This document shows positions 26,307 to 34,815 of a DNA stretch of 64,000 bases, in pieces. The position numbers and the translations under genes were made by a program. The DNA comes from JAHCHG01 sp965214585 (lineage in GTDB: Bacteria; Acidobacteriota; Blastocatellia; Pyrinomonadales; Pyrinomonadaceae), in NCBI GenBank assembly GCA_965214585.1, contig OZ243957.1:2728001-2792000 (forward strand). The letters run 5' to 3'. The number at the start of each line of letters is the position of its first letter. Position 1 is the first letter of the stretch. Under the pieces are notes generated by a model. That model worked only from the letters and a program-made list of their open reading frames with translations. It searched no databases and was not told the origin of the DNA.

Positions 26307-26444
26307 GGCGGAAACCCGACAGTTATGGAGGGTGCTGATAAAATAGAAGATTGTTAATTTTCAAAAGAACCCGCTGAAAGTGCCGTTTATCCTTAAACTT
26401 GTTGATTAATAAACAGCACCCTCCATAACTGTCGGGTTTCCGCC
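26307..26444. repeat. Palindromic element A, copy A3 (perfectly symmetric inner arms)
   Basis: Both ends carry the same 31-base sequence in inverted orientation (GGCGGAAACCCGACAGTTAT plus GGAGGGTGCTG). In A1, A2 and A4 the right arm differs in the middle. A unique loop of about 76 bases lies between. It separates two convergent genes, so it may also act as a bidirectional terminator. Confidence 0.8.
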
Positions 26445-26447
26445 TTT

Positions 26448-27686
26448 TTACGCCAGAACCTTTTTTTGTCCGGCAGTTGCAAAATAGACGGCGAGCAGAA
26501 ATGCGGCGAACATAATTGCCGCCGCCGTCCAGAATGTTCTAATTAAGGTGTAATCGTCAATTTTCTCAAAGTGGTTGACGATTAAAATGCCGCCGATAAC
26601 CGGTCCGACGGCGCGGGCTAAACTTGCCGCCGACTGCAAAACGCCGAGTGCTTTGCCTTGCTCTTCTTCGTCGGCGATTTTTGACGCGAGGCTCGTCAGC
26701 GCGGGCGAAGAAAGCGAATTTCCTACCGAGAAAAAGGCGATTCCGACGAGCAAACCGGCTAAACCGCCCCAATCGGGTCCGACGAACGGAACGACCAGAA
26801 GGCTTCCCGAAAGCAGCATCGAACCGACGACGACCAAGTTTGCTTCGCCGAATTTTTTTGCCAATTTGCCAAACAGAAATCCCTGCATAATAATCGCCAA
26901 AACGCCCAAGTAAGCGAAAATGTAGCCGTTCTGTTCCGCCGAATAATTGAAGCGGTAGATCGTAAAAAGCGCGAATGAAGCGGTCATAATTGAAAACGAC
27001 GTGACGATCAGAAAATATAAAACGGTGATAACGGTAAAGCGCGAATCTTTTAACGCTTCAAATGTCTGCGCGAAACGGTTTTTGCGGACAAATTCGCCGA
27101 TTTGTTTTTTTCTGGTTTCGGGCAAAAAGAAATAAAGCGCGGTGGCGTTGGCAAAGCTCAATACGGCGGCGAAAAGGAACGGAACGCCGATTCCGTAGCG
27201 GCTTAAAATTCCGCCGATGGCGGGACCGAAAATAAATCCCAAACCGAACATCGCACCGAAAAGTCCCATTCCTTTGGCGCGGTTTTCTTTGGTAGTTACG
27301 TCCGCGATGTAGGCTTGCGCCGTCGAGATATTTCCGCCCGTGATTCCGGCGATGATCCTGCCCGCGAAAACCATCCACAAAGCGGACGCGAAACCGATAA
27401 AAAGATAGCCGATTCCCGAACCGATGATGCTTAGAAATAAAACCGGACGACGACCGTATTTGTCGGACAAACCGCCCAAAACGGGCGCGAAAATAAACTG
27501 CATTGCCGAATAAACGGCGAAAATTATCTCGACCTCGAACGGCGTGGCGTGAAAAATATCGCTTTCCGTGTAATACGGCAACAGCGGAATGACGATGCCG
27601 AAGCCGACAAGATCAATGAAAACCGTTAAATAAATTATTAAAAGTGGTTTGGTGAGAAATTTTTCGTTCGTTGTTTCGGACTGCAT
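26448..27686 (-). CDS. MFS transporter, TetA/drug-exporter-like (DHA1)
   Basis: A 412-residue inner-membrane transporter with 12 predicted helices. The loop 2-3 motif A is GGLSDKYGRRPVL, canonical for major facilitator proteins. Motif C-like GLGFIFGPAIGGILS in helix 5 is typical of proton-driven exporters. The start MQSETTNEKFLTKPLLIIYL, then FIDLVGFGIVIPLLPYY, resembles the TetA/class DHA1 group. The substrate is unknown; no regulator or resistance gene is adjacent. It is convergent with the patatin gene, with element A3 between, and divergent from the M61 peptidase gene. Confidence 0.88.
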   Translation of the reverse strand: MQSETTNEKFLTKPLLIIYLTVFIDLVGFGIVIPLLPYYTESDIFHATPFEVEIIFAVYSAMQFIFAPVLGGLSDKYGRRPVLFLSIIGSGIGYLFIGFASALWMVFAGRIIAGITGGNISTAQAYIADVTTKENRAKGMGLFGAMFGLGFIFGPAIGGILSRYGIGVPFLFAAVLSFANATALYFFLPETRKKQIGEFVRKNRFAQTFEALKDSRFTVITVLYFLIVTSFSIMTASFALFTIYRFNYSAEQNGYIFAYLGVLAIIMQGFLFGKLAKKFGEANLVVVGSMLLSGSLLVVPFVGPDWGGLAGLLVGIAFFSVGNSLSSPALTSLASKIADEEEQGKALGVLQSAASLARAVGPVIGGILIVNHFEKIDDYTLIRTFWTAAAIMFAAFLLAVYFATAGQKKVLA

Positions 27687-27725
27687 CTTAATTAAATTTT
27701 ACGCGCGGACAAGTCTTTATATAGC

Positions 27726-27845
27726 TGTAATGCCGTTATCCCGGCGGTTGTCGCGTGCGCGGATTTATCGGCATTTTTCGAGTAAATGAAACAAGAAGTG
27801 GCGGCTGGAAGCCACCACGACAGCCGGCAAGATGCCGGCGTTACA
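27726..27845. repeat. Palindromic element C, copy C1
   Basis: Inverted arms: TGTAATGCCGTTATCCCGGC on the left and GCCGGCAAGATGCCGGCGTTACA on the right, with the smaller palindrome GGCGGCTGGAAGCC between. It is related to the copy at 63722-63851, including the CGAGTAAAT/CGAGCAAAT loop. It lies in the divergent spacer between the MFS and M61 genes. Confidence 0.65.
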
Positions 27846-27924
27846 TTTTTAAATTTTAGCAAATTATCATTTCGTAGTAGAATAGCGAAAAACAAAAAAT
27901 ATTTTCACGGAGCAAATAAAAAAA

Positions 27925-29832
27925 ATGAAAAAAACTTTGAAAACTAAATTTCTGTTCGTCCTGATGTTCGCGCTCGTTTTCGCGGCTTATCAGGACGCGC
28001 CGGCGCAGAGGAAAGGTAAAAACACAAAACCGGCGATGACGGCGCAGACGAAAGCAGCGGCGGCAACGAATATAAATTATACGGTTTCGATGCCGAAGCC
28101 TTGGACGCATCTTCTGGAAGTCGAGATGCGCCTCAAGGGAGCGAATATGCCGGCGACGGCGGAGATAAAAATGCCCGTCTGGACACCCGGCTCGTATTTA
28201 ATTCGAGAATATGCACGGCACGTCGAGGATTTTGAGGCGAAGGATGCGAACGGAAATCCGCTGATGTGGCAGAAAGTCAACAAAAATACTTGGCAGATCA
28301 ACACGAAAAAGGCGAATGAGATCGTCGTAAATTACAAAGTTTACGCTAACGAACTGACGGTTCGCACCAATGAACTCAACGACGAACACGCCTTTTTTAC
28401 TCCGGCGGCACTGCTTATGTTTCCGAAAGGAATGCTGAACGCGCCTTCAACCGTCAAAGTCGTGCCTTACGGAAGTTGGAAAGTGGCGACGGGTTTGCCG
28501 GAAGTTCCGATGACGGCGGAAGAGATCGCCGCGCAGCCCGCAAATATCAAGACGAAAACCTTTTATGCCGAAAATTTTGACATTTTGTATGATTCGCCGT
28601 TCGAGGTCAGCAATTTCAAGGAGATCAACTTCGACGTGAGAGGCATTCCGCACCGCTACGTTGTAACCGGCGAAGGCAATTACAATCTGGAGCGAATGGC
28701 GACGGACACAAAGAAAATTATTGAAGAAACCGCTAAAATTTTCGGCGAACTGCCGTATAAAGATTACACATTTATCTTGAACACGCGTGGCGGCGGCGGT
28801 CTTGAGCATTTAAATTCGACGGCTCTGCAATGGGACAAATTCGGCTTCGCGCCGGAAAGCCGTTATAACGCATTTTTAAGTCTTGTCGCGCACGAATTTT
28901 TTCATCTTTACAACGTCAAAAGAATTCGCCCCGACGCGCTCGGACCGTTCGATTACGAAAACGAAAATTACACGCGCCTGCTGTGGGTTGCCGAAGGCGC
29001 GACTTCTTATTACGAAGGCGTTTTGATGAAACGCGCCGGAATTGTCAAAGACGATTATATTTTTAATCAGGAAGCGTCCGTTATTGAAGGGCTGCAGCGA
29101 CAGCCGGGAAGATTTGAAACGAGTCTGGAAGACGCGAGTTTCGACGCTTGGATCAAGTATTACCGCCGCGACGAAAACGCGGTCAACAATCAGATTTCCT
29201 ATTACAGCAAAGGCGAACTCGTTAATTTTCTGCTCGACGCGAGAATCCGCGCGGCATCCGGCGGCGCGAAATCTCTGGACGACGTGATGCGTTATCTTTA
29301 CACGGAATTTTACAAAAAAGGCAAAAATTATACGCCCGCCGATTATCAGAAGATCAGCGAAATGATGGCTGGAAAAAGTCTGGAAGAATTTTTCAGCAAA
29401 TACGTCAGAGGAACGGCGGAGATCGAATACGACGAAGTTCTCAGAGATATGGGTTTGCGCGTCGTGAGAAACCGCGCCGAGAGCGAAGCCGCGTATCTCG
29501 GCGCAAATCTGACCGAAGCAAACGGCGGTTTGCGAATCACGAGTCTGCCGTCCGACACGCCGGCGTATATCTGGGGACTCAACACGGACGACCAGATCGT
29601 TGCCGTTGACGGTTATCAAGTGTCGAACAGTCGTTTTCTGGATTTTTATCTGGATCAGAAAAAAGCGGGCGACAAGGTAAAACTTACCCTTTTCCGCTTT
29701 GGAAAATTGCGCGACGTTCAAGTTACGCTTGGCAAAACTCCGGCGGCGGGTTACGCGATTGTGCCTGTGGAAAATCCGAGCGAAGAGCAGAAACGTCTTC
29801 TGAGCAGTTATCCGAAAACAACTTTAAAGTAG
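27925..29832 (+). CDS. M61 family (glycyl aminopeptidase-like) metalloprotease with PDZ domain
   Basis: An exported zinc protease of 635 residues. The N-terminal segment (TKFLFVLMFALVFAAYQ) is a signal peptide. A beta-rich M61 N-domain (about 50-210) precedes the catalytic domain. The zinc site HEFFH is at 323-327; downstream comes the glutamate-containing WVAEGATSYYEG. The C-terminal PDZ domain (about 530-610) contains GGLRITSLPSDTPAYIWGL and DQIVAVDGYQV. This domain order and length match bacterial M61 peptidases. The natural substrates are unknown. No accessory gene is adjacent; downstream lies a MITE-like element. Confidence 0.9.
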   Translation: MKKTLKTKFLFVLMFALVFAAYQDAPAQRKGKNTKPAMTAQTKAAAATNINYTVSMPKPWTHLLEVEMRLKGANMPATAEIKMPVWTPGSYLIREYARHVEDFEAKDANGNPLMWQKVNKNTWQINTKKANEIVVNYKVYANELTVRTNELNDEHAFFTPAALLMFPKGMLNAPSTVKVVPYGSWKVATGLPEVPMTAEEIAAQPANIKTKTFYAENFDILYDSPFEVSNFKEINFDVRGIPHRYVVTGEGNYNLERMATDTKKIIEETAKIFGELPYKDYTFILNTRGGGGLEHLNSTALQWDKFGFAPESRYNAFLSLVAHEFFHLYNVKRIRPDALGPFDYENENYTRLLWVAEGATSYYEGVLMKRAGIVKDDYIFNQEASVIEGLQRQPGRFETSLEDASFDAWIKYYRRDENAVNNQISYYSKGELVNFLLDARIRAASGGAKSLDDVMRYLYTEFYKKGKNYTPADYQKISEMMAGKSLEEFFSKYVRGTAEIEYDEVLRDMGLRVVRNRAESEAAYLGANLTEANGGLRITSLPSDTPAYIWGLNTDDQIVAVDGYQVSNSRFLDFYLDQKKAGDKVKLTLFRFGKLRDVQVTLGKTPAAGYAIVPVENPSEEQKRLLSSYPKTTLK

Positions 29833-29849
29833 TTCGTTTGTAGATTTTT

Positions 29850-29902
29850 AAGGTAAAAAGTAAGAATATGAAATAAGATTTTTACTTTTTACTTTTTATT
29901 TT
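29850..29902. repeat. Heptamer repeat with inverted arms
   Basis: TTTTTAC, TTTTTAC, TTTTTAT units at the right and complementary AAGGTAA, AAAGTAA-like units at the left form a weak hairpin. It abuts element B2, whose far side begins with TTTACTTTTTAT, so B2 may have inserted into this repeat. Confidence 0.6.
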
Positions 29903-30196
29903 GGCTCTTTGACAATTAGTGGTGGAGATTTTTTTCAGTTATTATTCCTGTCGCCAACGGCGACCAACATTATAGCCTAGCGAGAATCGCTAGGTCAGAC
30001 GAATCAATAATTCCGTCGCTGAAGGCGACGAACAAATTATGTAGAAAATTGTTGCTCACTTTCAGCGAGCGATTGAATTATTATCAACAACTATGGTTTC
30101 GGCGAAAAACGCCCGCACCATCTGCTATAATGTTGGTCGCCGCCCGCGACGCGAGAAAAAATACAATTAAATCTAACCACTAATTGTCAAAGAGCC
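29903..30196. mobile_element. MITE-like element B, copy B2 (complete, 294 bp)
   Basis: Perfect 20-bp terminal inverted repeats: GGCTCTTTGACAATTAGTGG and its exact complement. The interior holds a series of small hairpins (GTCGCCAACGGCGAC, CTAGCGAGAATCGCTAG, GTCGCTGAAGGCGAC, CTCACTTTCAGCGAG, GGCGAAAAACGCC). There is no ORF. The TIR contains TTGACA facing inward and the interior contains CTATAATG, so it could affect transcription of the lipoprotein gene that starts 11 bases beyond. It is non-autonomous; no matching transposase was recognised in the window. Confidence 0.85.
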
Positions 30197-30206
30197 TTTA
30201 CTTTTT

Positions 30207-31559
30207 ATGTATAAATTTTCTTTACTTTTAATTTCAGCACTTTTGCTTTCATCTTTCGGTTGTCAAAATTATACACCGAATGTTCAGACAAACCAGCCGA
30301 CTGCTTTGCGCGATGTTCCGGCGTTGCGGCTCAATTATCGTTTTGAACCCGACGTTCCCGCGCCCGATGCGGCGAATGAAACCGAACAGATCGAAGAAAG
30401 AAGTCCGGCTGTTCAGGCGGATTTCGATCAGAATCGTCCGCAGCAATTTCTTAATAAAACGATCTTTTCGCCGAACAAAAAGAGAATACTGGCGATTTAT
30501 CATCAAGTCGGCGATTTGCCGAACGAATTTCGGCTCGATATGTATTCGGCGGAAGGTGCGCTTTTGCGAAAAATTACCCACGATTCGATGGCTGTTCATT
30601 TTCCCGATACGATTGTCTGGTCGCCCGATTCGACGACCGTTGCATTTGTGGCGATGATTCGCGGCAGACAAACCGACGAAGCGGTTGAAAGTTCGGACGC
30701 AAATTCAGCATCTGAAACTGAACCGGAAATCAACCCGGAAAATCCCGCAAACGTCGAACCGAATACGGCGGAAATTCCGCTTGCCGGAGATGAACCCGCG
30801 CCCGTTTTAACTATGCGAACCGAGCAGATTTACATTGCCGATGCCAACGGCGAAAATCTCAAACTTCTAACGCAGGTCGAAGGTTTGATTTACTTTTATT
30901 TCGTCTGGTCGCCGGACAGTTCGATGCTGGCGGCACTTGCGGCAACTTATAGGGAATGGGACGGAATGCAGAAATTTATGGAAGACCGCGGCGAAGTTTT
31001 TATTCCGGCGGGCAGACCGCGCCTCGTCGAAAAAAACGGGCGCGAACGACGGCTTGACGATAATCTGACGATTGTTCATCCCGTCTGGTCGCCCGATTCG
31101 GCAAAAATTGCCGCCGCCTTTGATAAGCAGGTTCGCATTTACGATGCCGTCGGCGATCAACCGTCGCAGGCGGCAATTCCGCTTCGCAACGAATTTTTGA
31201 CATCGGCGCAAAAATACGAAAAAAACACGAAACCGGCGGAAGAAACCAACGTAAACGCGGAAGAAAACGCGAATGCGAACGCTGAAACGCCGGAGAAAGC
31301 GACAAGCGAAAACACGAGTGCAAACACAAACACAAATACCGCAATTCAGCCGGGAACTCTGCCCGACGAGCGAAATCTGGTTTCGTTTAATCCGATAGTT
31401 GACTTAAAATGGACGCAGGAAGATACGCTCTATTTGCAGACGGCGTATGTCAAACAATTTTTAGATTCGGCAAATAACGTCCGCAGTTACGCGCGTTGGC
31501 ATCGCTTGATTTTAAGTCCGCAGGCGATACTGGTTCAACCGCCGCAAAATCCAAATTAA
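30207..31559 (+). CDS. Lipoprotein with TolB/WD40-like beta-propeller repeats
   Basis: A 450-residue envelope lipoprotein. The lipobox LSSFGC places Cys19 as the acylated residue. Propeller blades are marked by WSPDS motifs: TIVWSPDSTTVAFVAM, YFVWSPDSSMLAALAA and HPVWSPDSAKIAAAFD. Between blades are long acidic/Asn-rich inserts (ENANANAETP, ENTSANTNTNTA). The propeller seems incomplete (three or four clear blades), so it may be divergent or open. The start lies just past element B2, with no good ribosome-binding site. The DinB-like gene follows after four bases. Function is unknown. Confidence 0.75.
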   Translation: MYKFSLLLISALLLSSFGCQNYTPNVQTNQPTALRDVPALRLNYRFEPDVPAPDAANETEQIEERSPAVQADFDQNRPQQFLNKTIFSPNKKRILAIYHQVGDLPNEFRLDMYSAEGALLRKITHDSMAVHFPDTIVWSPDSTTVAFVAMIRGRQTDEAVESSDANSASETEPEINPENPANVEPNTAEIPLAGDEPAPVLTMRTEQIYIADANGENLKLLTQVEGLIYFYFVWSPDSSMLAALAATYREWDGMQKFMEDRGEVFIPAGRPRLVEKNGRERRLDDNLTIVHPVWSPDSAKIAAAFDKQVRIYDAVGDQPSQAAIPLRNEFLTSAQKYEKNTKPAEETNVNAEENANANAETPEKATSENTSANTNTNTAIQPGTLPDERNLVSFNPIVDLKWTQEDTLYLQTAYVKQFLDSANNVRSYARWHRLILSPQAILVQPPQNPN

Positions 31560-31563
31560 AATT

Positions 31564-32094
31564 ATGAAAAATCAAACAATTGCAGAAATTTACGAAACGA
31601 ACGACAAAATCAGGCAAAAGACCAAAACTTTAGCCGGACAATTAACCGATGAACAAACCGATTTTCTGCCCGAAGGCGAGAAATGGACGGTGGCACATAT
31701 TTTTGAACATATTGCCCGCGTCGAAGAAGGTCTGTCGAAAATTTCCTATAAACTGATCTCCAAAGCGCAAGCCGACGGGAAAAAATCGGACGGAACGGCG
31801 AAAATAACCAAAGATTTTCGCAAAGAAGCCGAAGGGAAAAAATTTGAAGCACCGGAAACGGTTCGCCCGCAGGGAAATATGACGATTGCGGAATCTCTGG
31901 CGAAAATGGACGAAAACCGCCGCAGAATCAATGAAATGCGTCCGATCTTTGAAACGGTAGAATGCGGCGATTATACATTTCCGCATCCGGCAATGGGCGA
32001 ATTAAATGCCAATGAATGGCTCGCTTTGATTGGCGGACACGAAGCCCGGCATCTCGCGCAAATCGGAAAAATTCTTGAGAAAAACGGTGAATAA
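31564..32094 (+). CDS. DinB-family putative metalloenzyme
   Basis: A 176-residue four-helix-bundle protein of the DinB/YfiT type. The conserved metal-binding His residues appear in WTVAHIFEHIARVEEG (about residues 40-55) and GGHEARHLAQIGKIL (about 157-171). Family members include thiol-dependent transferases (bacillithiol, mycothiol), but most have no known reaction. It is four bases after the lipoprotein gene and probably co-transcribed. No partner suggests a substrate. Confidence 0.8.
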   Translation: MKNQTIAEIYETNDKIRQKTKTLAGQLTDEQTDFLPEGEKWTVAHIFEHIARVEEGLSKISYKLISKAQADGKKSDGTAKITKDFRKEAEGKKFEAPETVRPQGNMTIAESLAKMDENRRRINEMRPIFETVECGDYTFPHPAMGELNANEWLALIGGHEARHLAQIGKILEKNGE

Positions 32095-32145
32095 CTTAAT
32101 CGTCCGTTCTGCATTCCGCCGTATGAATCGAAAGAAATCAAGTCT

Positions 32146-32361
32146 ATGTTAAGATTTCGGCTTGAAAATGATTTTGAAAAGTTTATGAAAGCCGAAACGA
32201 GAGAGCAGTTTGCAGCATTCGACGGGAAATATGATGAAATTCGTAAAAGTGCTGAAAGGAAATTAGATGAATACAAATCAAATTTACGAAATGCGATTGA
32301 CGAGCAAAATTATTATGATGTCAGCACGGCTGTAATGTATCTGGTAAGCGGAAGGAAATAA
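32146..32361 (+). CDS. Small helical hypothetical protein
   Basis: A 71-residue, charged, almost wholly helical protein (FEKFMKAETREQFAAFDGKY, then DEIRKSAERKLDEYKSNL). The final part, DVSTAVMYLVSGRK, resembles the end of a J-protein-type bundle such as HscB, but the match is too weak to name. No J domain is present upstream. The start ATG has only a weak ribosome-binding site. It could be a free-standing gene or a fragment; confidence is limited by its size. Confidence 0.45.
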   Translation: MLRFRLENDFEKFMKAETREQFAAFDGKYDEIRKSAERKLDEYKSNLRNAIDEQNYYDVSTAVMYLVSGRK

Positions 32362-32386
32362 AAATAATGTAAAATAAAAAATTCAA

Positions 32387-33397
32387 ATGCTGAAAATTGA
32401 CATACATACACATATTTTGCCGAGAGACATTCCAAATTGGAAAGATAAATTCGGCTACGGCGGATTTATCACGCTCGAACATCACAAAGCGGGCTGCGCG
32501 AAAATGTTCAAGGACGACGGGCATTTTTTCCGCGAAATTGAAGATAATTGCTGGTCGGCGGAACGACGAATCGAAGATTGCGACCGGCAAAATGTTGATG
32601 TGCAGGTGCTTTCGACAGTTCCCGTGATGTTTTCCTACTGGGCAAATCCGAAAGACGGCTGGGAAGTTTCCGAAGTTTTGAATGACGGAATCGCCGAAAT
32701 CGTCGGAAAATATCCTAAGCGGTTTGTCGGCTTGGCGACAGTTCCGATGCAAAGCACAAAGTTTGCCGTCAAGGAATTAGAGAGAGCAAAAAAGATCGGA
32801 CTCGTCGGCGTTGAAATCGGCTCGAATATCAACAAAAAAAACTTGAGCGAACCGGAATTTTTCGACTTTTTCGCCGCCTGCGAAACACTCGGAATGGCGG
32901 TTTTTGTTCATCCTTGGGAAATGATGGGAATGGCGGAGATGAGCAAATACTGGCTGCCGTGGCTCGTCGGAATGCCGGCGGAAACTTCAAGAGCGATCTG
33001 CTCTTTGATTTTCTCCGGCGTGTTGGAAAAACTACCCGATTTGCGAATTGCCTTCGCGCACGGCGGCGGCTCGTTTCCCGCGACAATCGCCCGCATCGAA
33101 CACGGTTTTATAATGCGCCCCGATTTGTGCGCCGTTGATAACAATGTAAATCCGCGTGAATACTTGGGAAAATTTTGGTTTGATTCGCTTGTTCACGACC
33201 CGTTGATTCTGGAATATCTTATAAAACTCGTCGGCGCGGAACGAATTGCTTTGGGAACAGATTATCCGTTTCCGCTTGGCGAATTAGAACCGGGAAAACT
33301 GATCGAATCGAGCGATTTTAGCGAAGAAACAAAAGCAAAACTGCTGCACAGCGCGGCTTTGGAATGGCTGAATCTGGAGAAGGAAAGTTTTGAATAA
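32387..33397 (+). CDS. ACMSD-like decarboxylase (amidohydrolase superfamily)
   Basis: Likely 2-amino-3-carboxymuconate-6-semialdehyde decarboxylase (NbaD/ACMSD), which takes kynurenine-pathway intermediates towards 2-aminomuconate. The N-terminus MLKIDIHTHILP gives the HxH zinc ligands (His7, His9). Later ligands and active-site residues are in FVHPWEM, IAFAHGGGSFP and ALGTDYPFPLGE. The length of 336 residues matches bacterial ACMSD. Support comes from genes about 1-4 kb away on the other strand: a RidA-type 2-aminomuconate deaminase and an aldehyde dehydrogenase, the next two enzymes of the same route. A related amidohydrolase decarboxylase (for example of the gamma-resorcylate type) is the alternative. 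Confidence 0.85.
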   Translation: MLKIDIHTHILPRDIPNWKDKFGYGGFITLEHHKAGCAKMFKDDGHFFREIEDNCWSAERRIEDCDRQNVDVQVLSTVPVMFSYWANPKDGWEVSEVLNDGIAEIVGKYPKRFVGLATVPMQSTKFAVKELERAKKIGLVGVEIGSNINKKNLSEPEFFDFFAACETLGMAVFVHPWEMMGMAEMSKYWLPWLVGMPAETSRAICSLIFSGVLEKLPDLRIAFAHGGGSFPATIARIEHGFIMRPDLCAVDNNVNPREYLGKFWFDSLVHDPLILEYLIKLVGAERIALGTDYPFPLGELEPGKLIESSDFSEETKAKLLHSAALEWLNLEKESFE

Positions 33398-33442
33398 TAA
33401 GAAATTTGAAATATTGTAAGATGTTACCGGAGGTTTTATAAA

Positions 33443-33784
33443 ATGTCGGTTGAAGCACTTGATGCAATAAAAAAACAGGTTGAAGTTTTGACTCCGCAGG
33501 AAAAATCCGATTTGGCTAATTATCTATCGGAGAAAAATAAAGCAGCGTCGTCAAACGAAAAATCGAATGTAACTGAAAGTATTCGCCAAAAACGGATGGC
33601 TTGGCTCAAGCCGAACCGCGAAAAATACGGCGGGCAATATGTTGTATTGGACGCAGATAACCTGCTCGGAACGGCAAAAACTTTTCCCGAAGCCAAGAAA
33701 ATCGCCGCCCGTGCCGGTGTTTCCGATGTTTTCATAGATTATCTGTCAAAGCCGGATGAAGCAGGTTTTATCGGAGGTTGGTGA
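33443..33784 (+). CDS. DUF5678-like hypothetical protein
   Basis: A 113-residue protein. The first half is a helical segment (LDAIKKQVEVLTPQEKSDLA) resembling addiction-type antitoxin N-termini. The second half reads WLKPNREKYGGQYVVLDADN, then LLGTAKTFPEAKKIAARAG, matching my memory of DUF5678. The ribosome-binding site GGAGG is strong (ACCGGAGGTTTT). Its stop codon overlaps the start of a nine-codon ORF (TGATG). In other genomes DUF5678 genes are often followed by a retropepsin-like protein; here that partner seems reduced to its first residues. Role unknown. Confidence 0.65.
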   Translation: MSVEALDAIKKQVEVLTPQEKSDLANYLSEKNKAASSNEKSNVTESIRQKRMAWLKPNREKYGGQYVVLDADNLLGTAKTFPEAKKIAARAGVSDVFIDYLSKPDEAGFIGGW

Positions 33785-33813
33785 TGCCGTATCAATTAGA
33801 TTTTGCTGAATAG
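33784..33813 (+). pseudogene. Nine-codon remnant of a coupled downstream gene
   Basis: ATG coupled by a one-base overlap to the preceding stop, encoding MPYQLDFAE and then TAG. It probably marks the start of a lost partner gene. The DNA beyond is AT-rich and non-coding. Confidence 0.3.
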
Positions 33814-33842
33814 TTAAATGAAGAGTGTCCATAATTCAAAAG

Positions 33843-33931
33843 ATTTTCGGAATAGCTAAAAGATGATAAATTTTATTTTTTCGATTTTATCTTTAATCTA
33901 TCAGCTATTATTTATACTCTATTCCGAAAAA
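33843..33931. repeat. Hairpin with heptamer-like arms
   Basis: Outer stem TTTTCGGAATAG / CTATTCCGAAAA encloses AGCTAAA, AGATGAT on the left and the inverted ATCTTTA, ATCTATC, AGCT on the right. It lies between convergent genes and may also terminate transcription both ways. Confidence 0.55.
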
Positions 33932-34001
33932 TTAAACCTCTGATTTCAAATAACTTAATTATATATAGGCTTCAGTTAAATTTAAGTAAAAAGTTGTTCG
34001 C

Positions 34002-34379
34002 TTAATCCGAATCTTCCTGAAAATGCCACCATTCTTCAAATTTTGTGCATTGCATTTTATGGTTCAAAAAAGCGATCAGAATGCCGTCTAACTTAACCGT
34101 TTTCCCGTTTTCGATGCGGTCAAACTCGGCTTGCCAATGAGCGATTCCTTTATTTGCCTCAACCGAAAGAATTTCAAACGCAAAACTTATATTTTCCTGC
34201 GAACGCTCGACATCCAACCAATATTTGACAATCGCCTCGCGCCCGCGCATCGGTTCGTCAAAAGGCGTTTCGCGGTAAGTCGCATCGGCTGAAAAAAGTT
34301 CGGCGGCTTTTTTCGGGCTGCGCTTTTCCCAAGCGTTTTTATAATTTTCGAGCCATTTTTTAAAATCTTCGCGGTTCAT
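34002..34379 (-). CDS. SnoaL/NTF2-like protein
   Basis: A 125-residue small alpha+beta barrel protein of the NTF2-like superfamily. The start MNREDFKKWLENYKNAWEKR is the usual first helix; FSADATYRETPFDEPMRGRE and the repeated strands ending KFEEWWHF follow. Such proteins are isomerases, hydratases or ligand-binding domains and cannot be assigned by sequence alone. It starts seven bases after the RidA-like gene and so is likely part of the same operon as the 2-aminomuconate genes. An in-frame upstream start (34403) would overlap that gene and is less likely. Confidence 0.75.
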   Translation of the reverse strand: MNREDFKKWLENYKNAWEKRSPKKAAELFSADATYRETPFDEPMRGREAIVKYWLDVERSQENISFAFEILSVEANKGIAHWQAEFDRIENGKTVKLDGILIAFLNHKMQCTKFEEWWHFQEDSD

Positions 34380-34386
34380 AAAATTT

Positions 34387-34806
34387 CTAATCAATCGTCG
34401 CAATAACTTTCAGTTCAATCGCAATCGGAGTCGGCAAACTGCCGATTTCAACCGTCGTTCTGCACGGCTGATTTTCGCTGAAATATTCGGCGTAAATTTT
34501 ATTATAAATCGGAAAATCGTCTTTCATATTCGTTAGAAAAACCGTTACGTCAACAATTTTATCCCACGAAGAACCCGCCGATTCGACAATCAAACGCACA
34601 TTCTTAAAAACCGAACGGCATTGCGCTTCGATGTCGTAAGACAAAATCTCGCCGTTTTCGTCCAATATAACGCCCGGAATTTTCTTCGTCCCTTTTTCTC
34701 TCGGTCCAACGCCCGATAAAAACAAAAGATCACCAACCCGACGAGCGTGCGGATAAAGCCCGACAGGTTCGGGAGCTTGTTCGGAATTTATAATATTTTC
34801 GCTCAT
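34387..34806 (-). CDS. RidA-family protein, probable 2-aminomuconate deaminase
   Basis: A 139-residue YjgF/YER057c/UK114-family protein. The start at 34806 is preferred because it gives the usual compact RidA length. The N-terminal EPVGLYPHARRVGDLLFLSG closely resembles 2-aminomuconate deaminases (NbaF/AmnD type) as I remember them, and PCRTTVEIGSLPTPIAIELK is the conserved C-terminal block with the Arg and Glu of the active site. In the kynurenine route this enzyme deaminates 2-aminomuconate to 4-oxalocrotonate. The aldehyde dehydrogenase upstream and the ACMSD-like gene nearby support this over a general RidA imine deaminase. Confidence 0.82.
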   Translation of the reverse strand: MSENIINSEQAPEPVGLYPHARRVGDLLFLSGVGPREKGTKKIPGVILDENGEILSYDIEAQCRSVFKNVRLIVESAGSSWDKIVDVTVFLTNMKDDFPIYNKIYAEYFSENQPCRTTVEIGSLPTPIAIELKVIATID

Positions 34807-34815
34807 AAATTTGAA

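Noticed and set aside
28876..29721. Open frame of 281 codons antisense to the M61 peptidase
   Set aside because: Covers the zinc site and PDZ domain of a well-supported gene; the antisense product has no family features.
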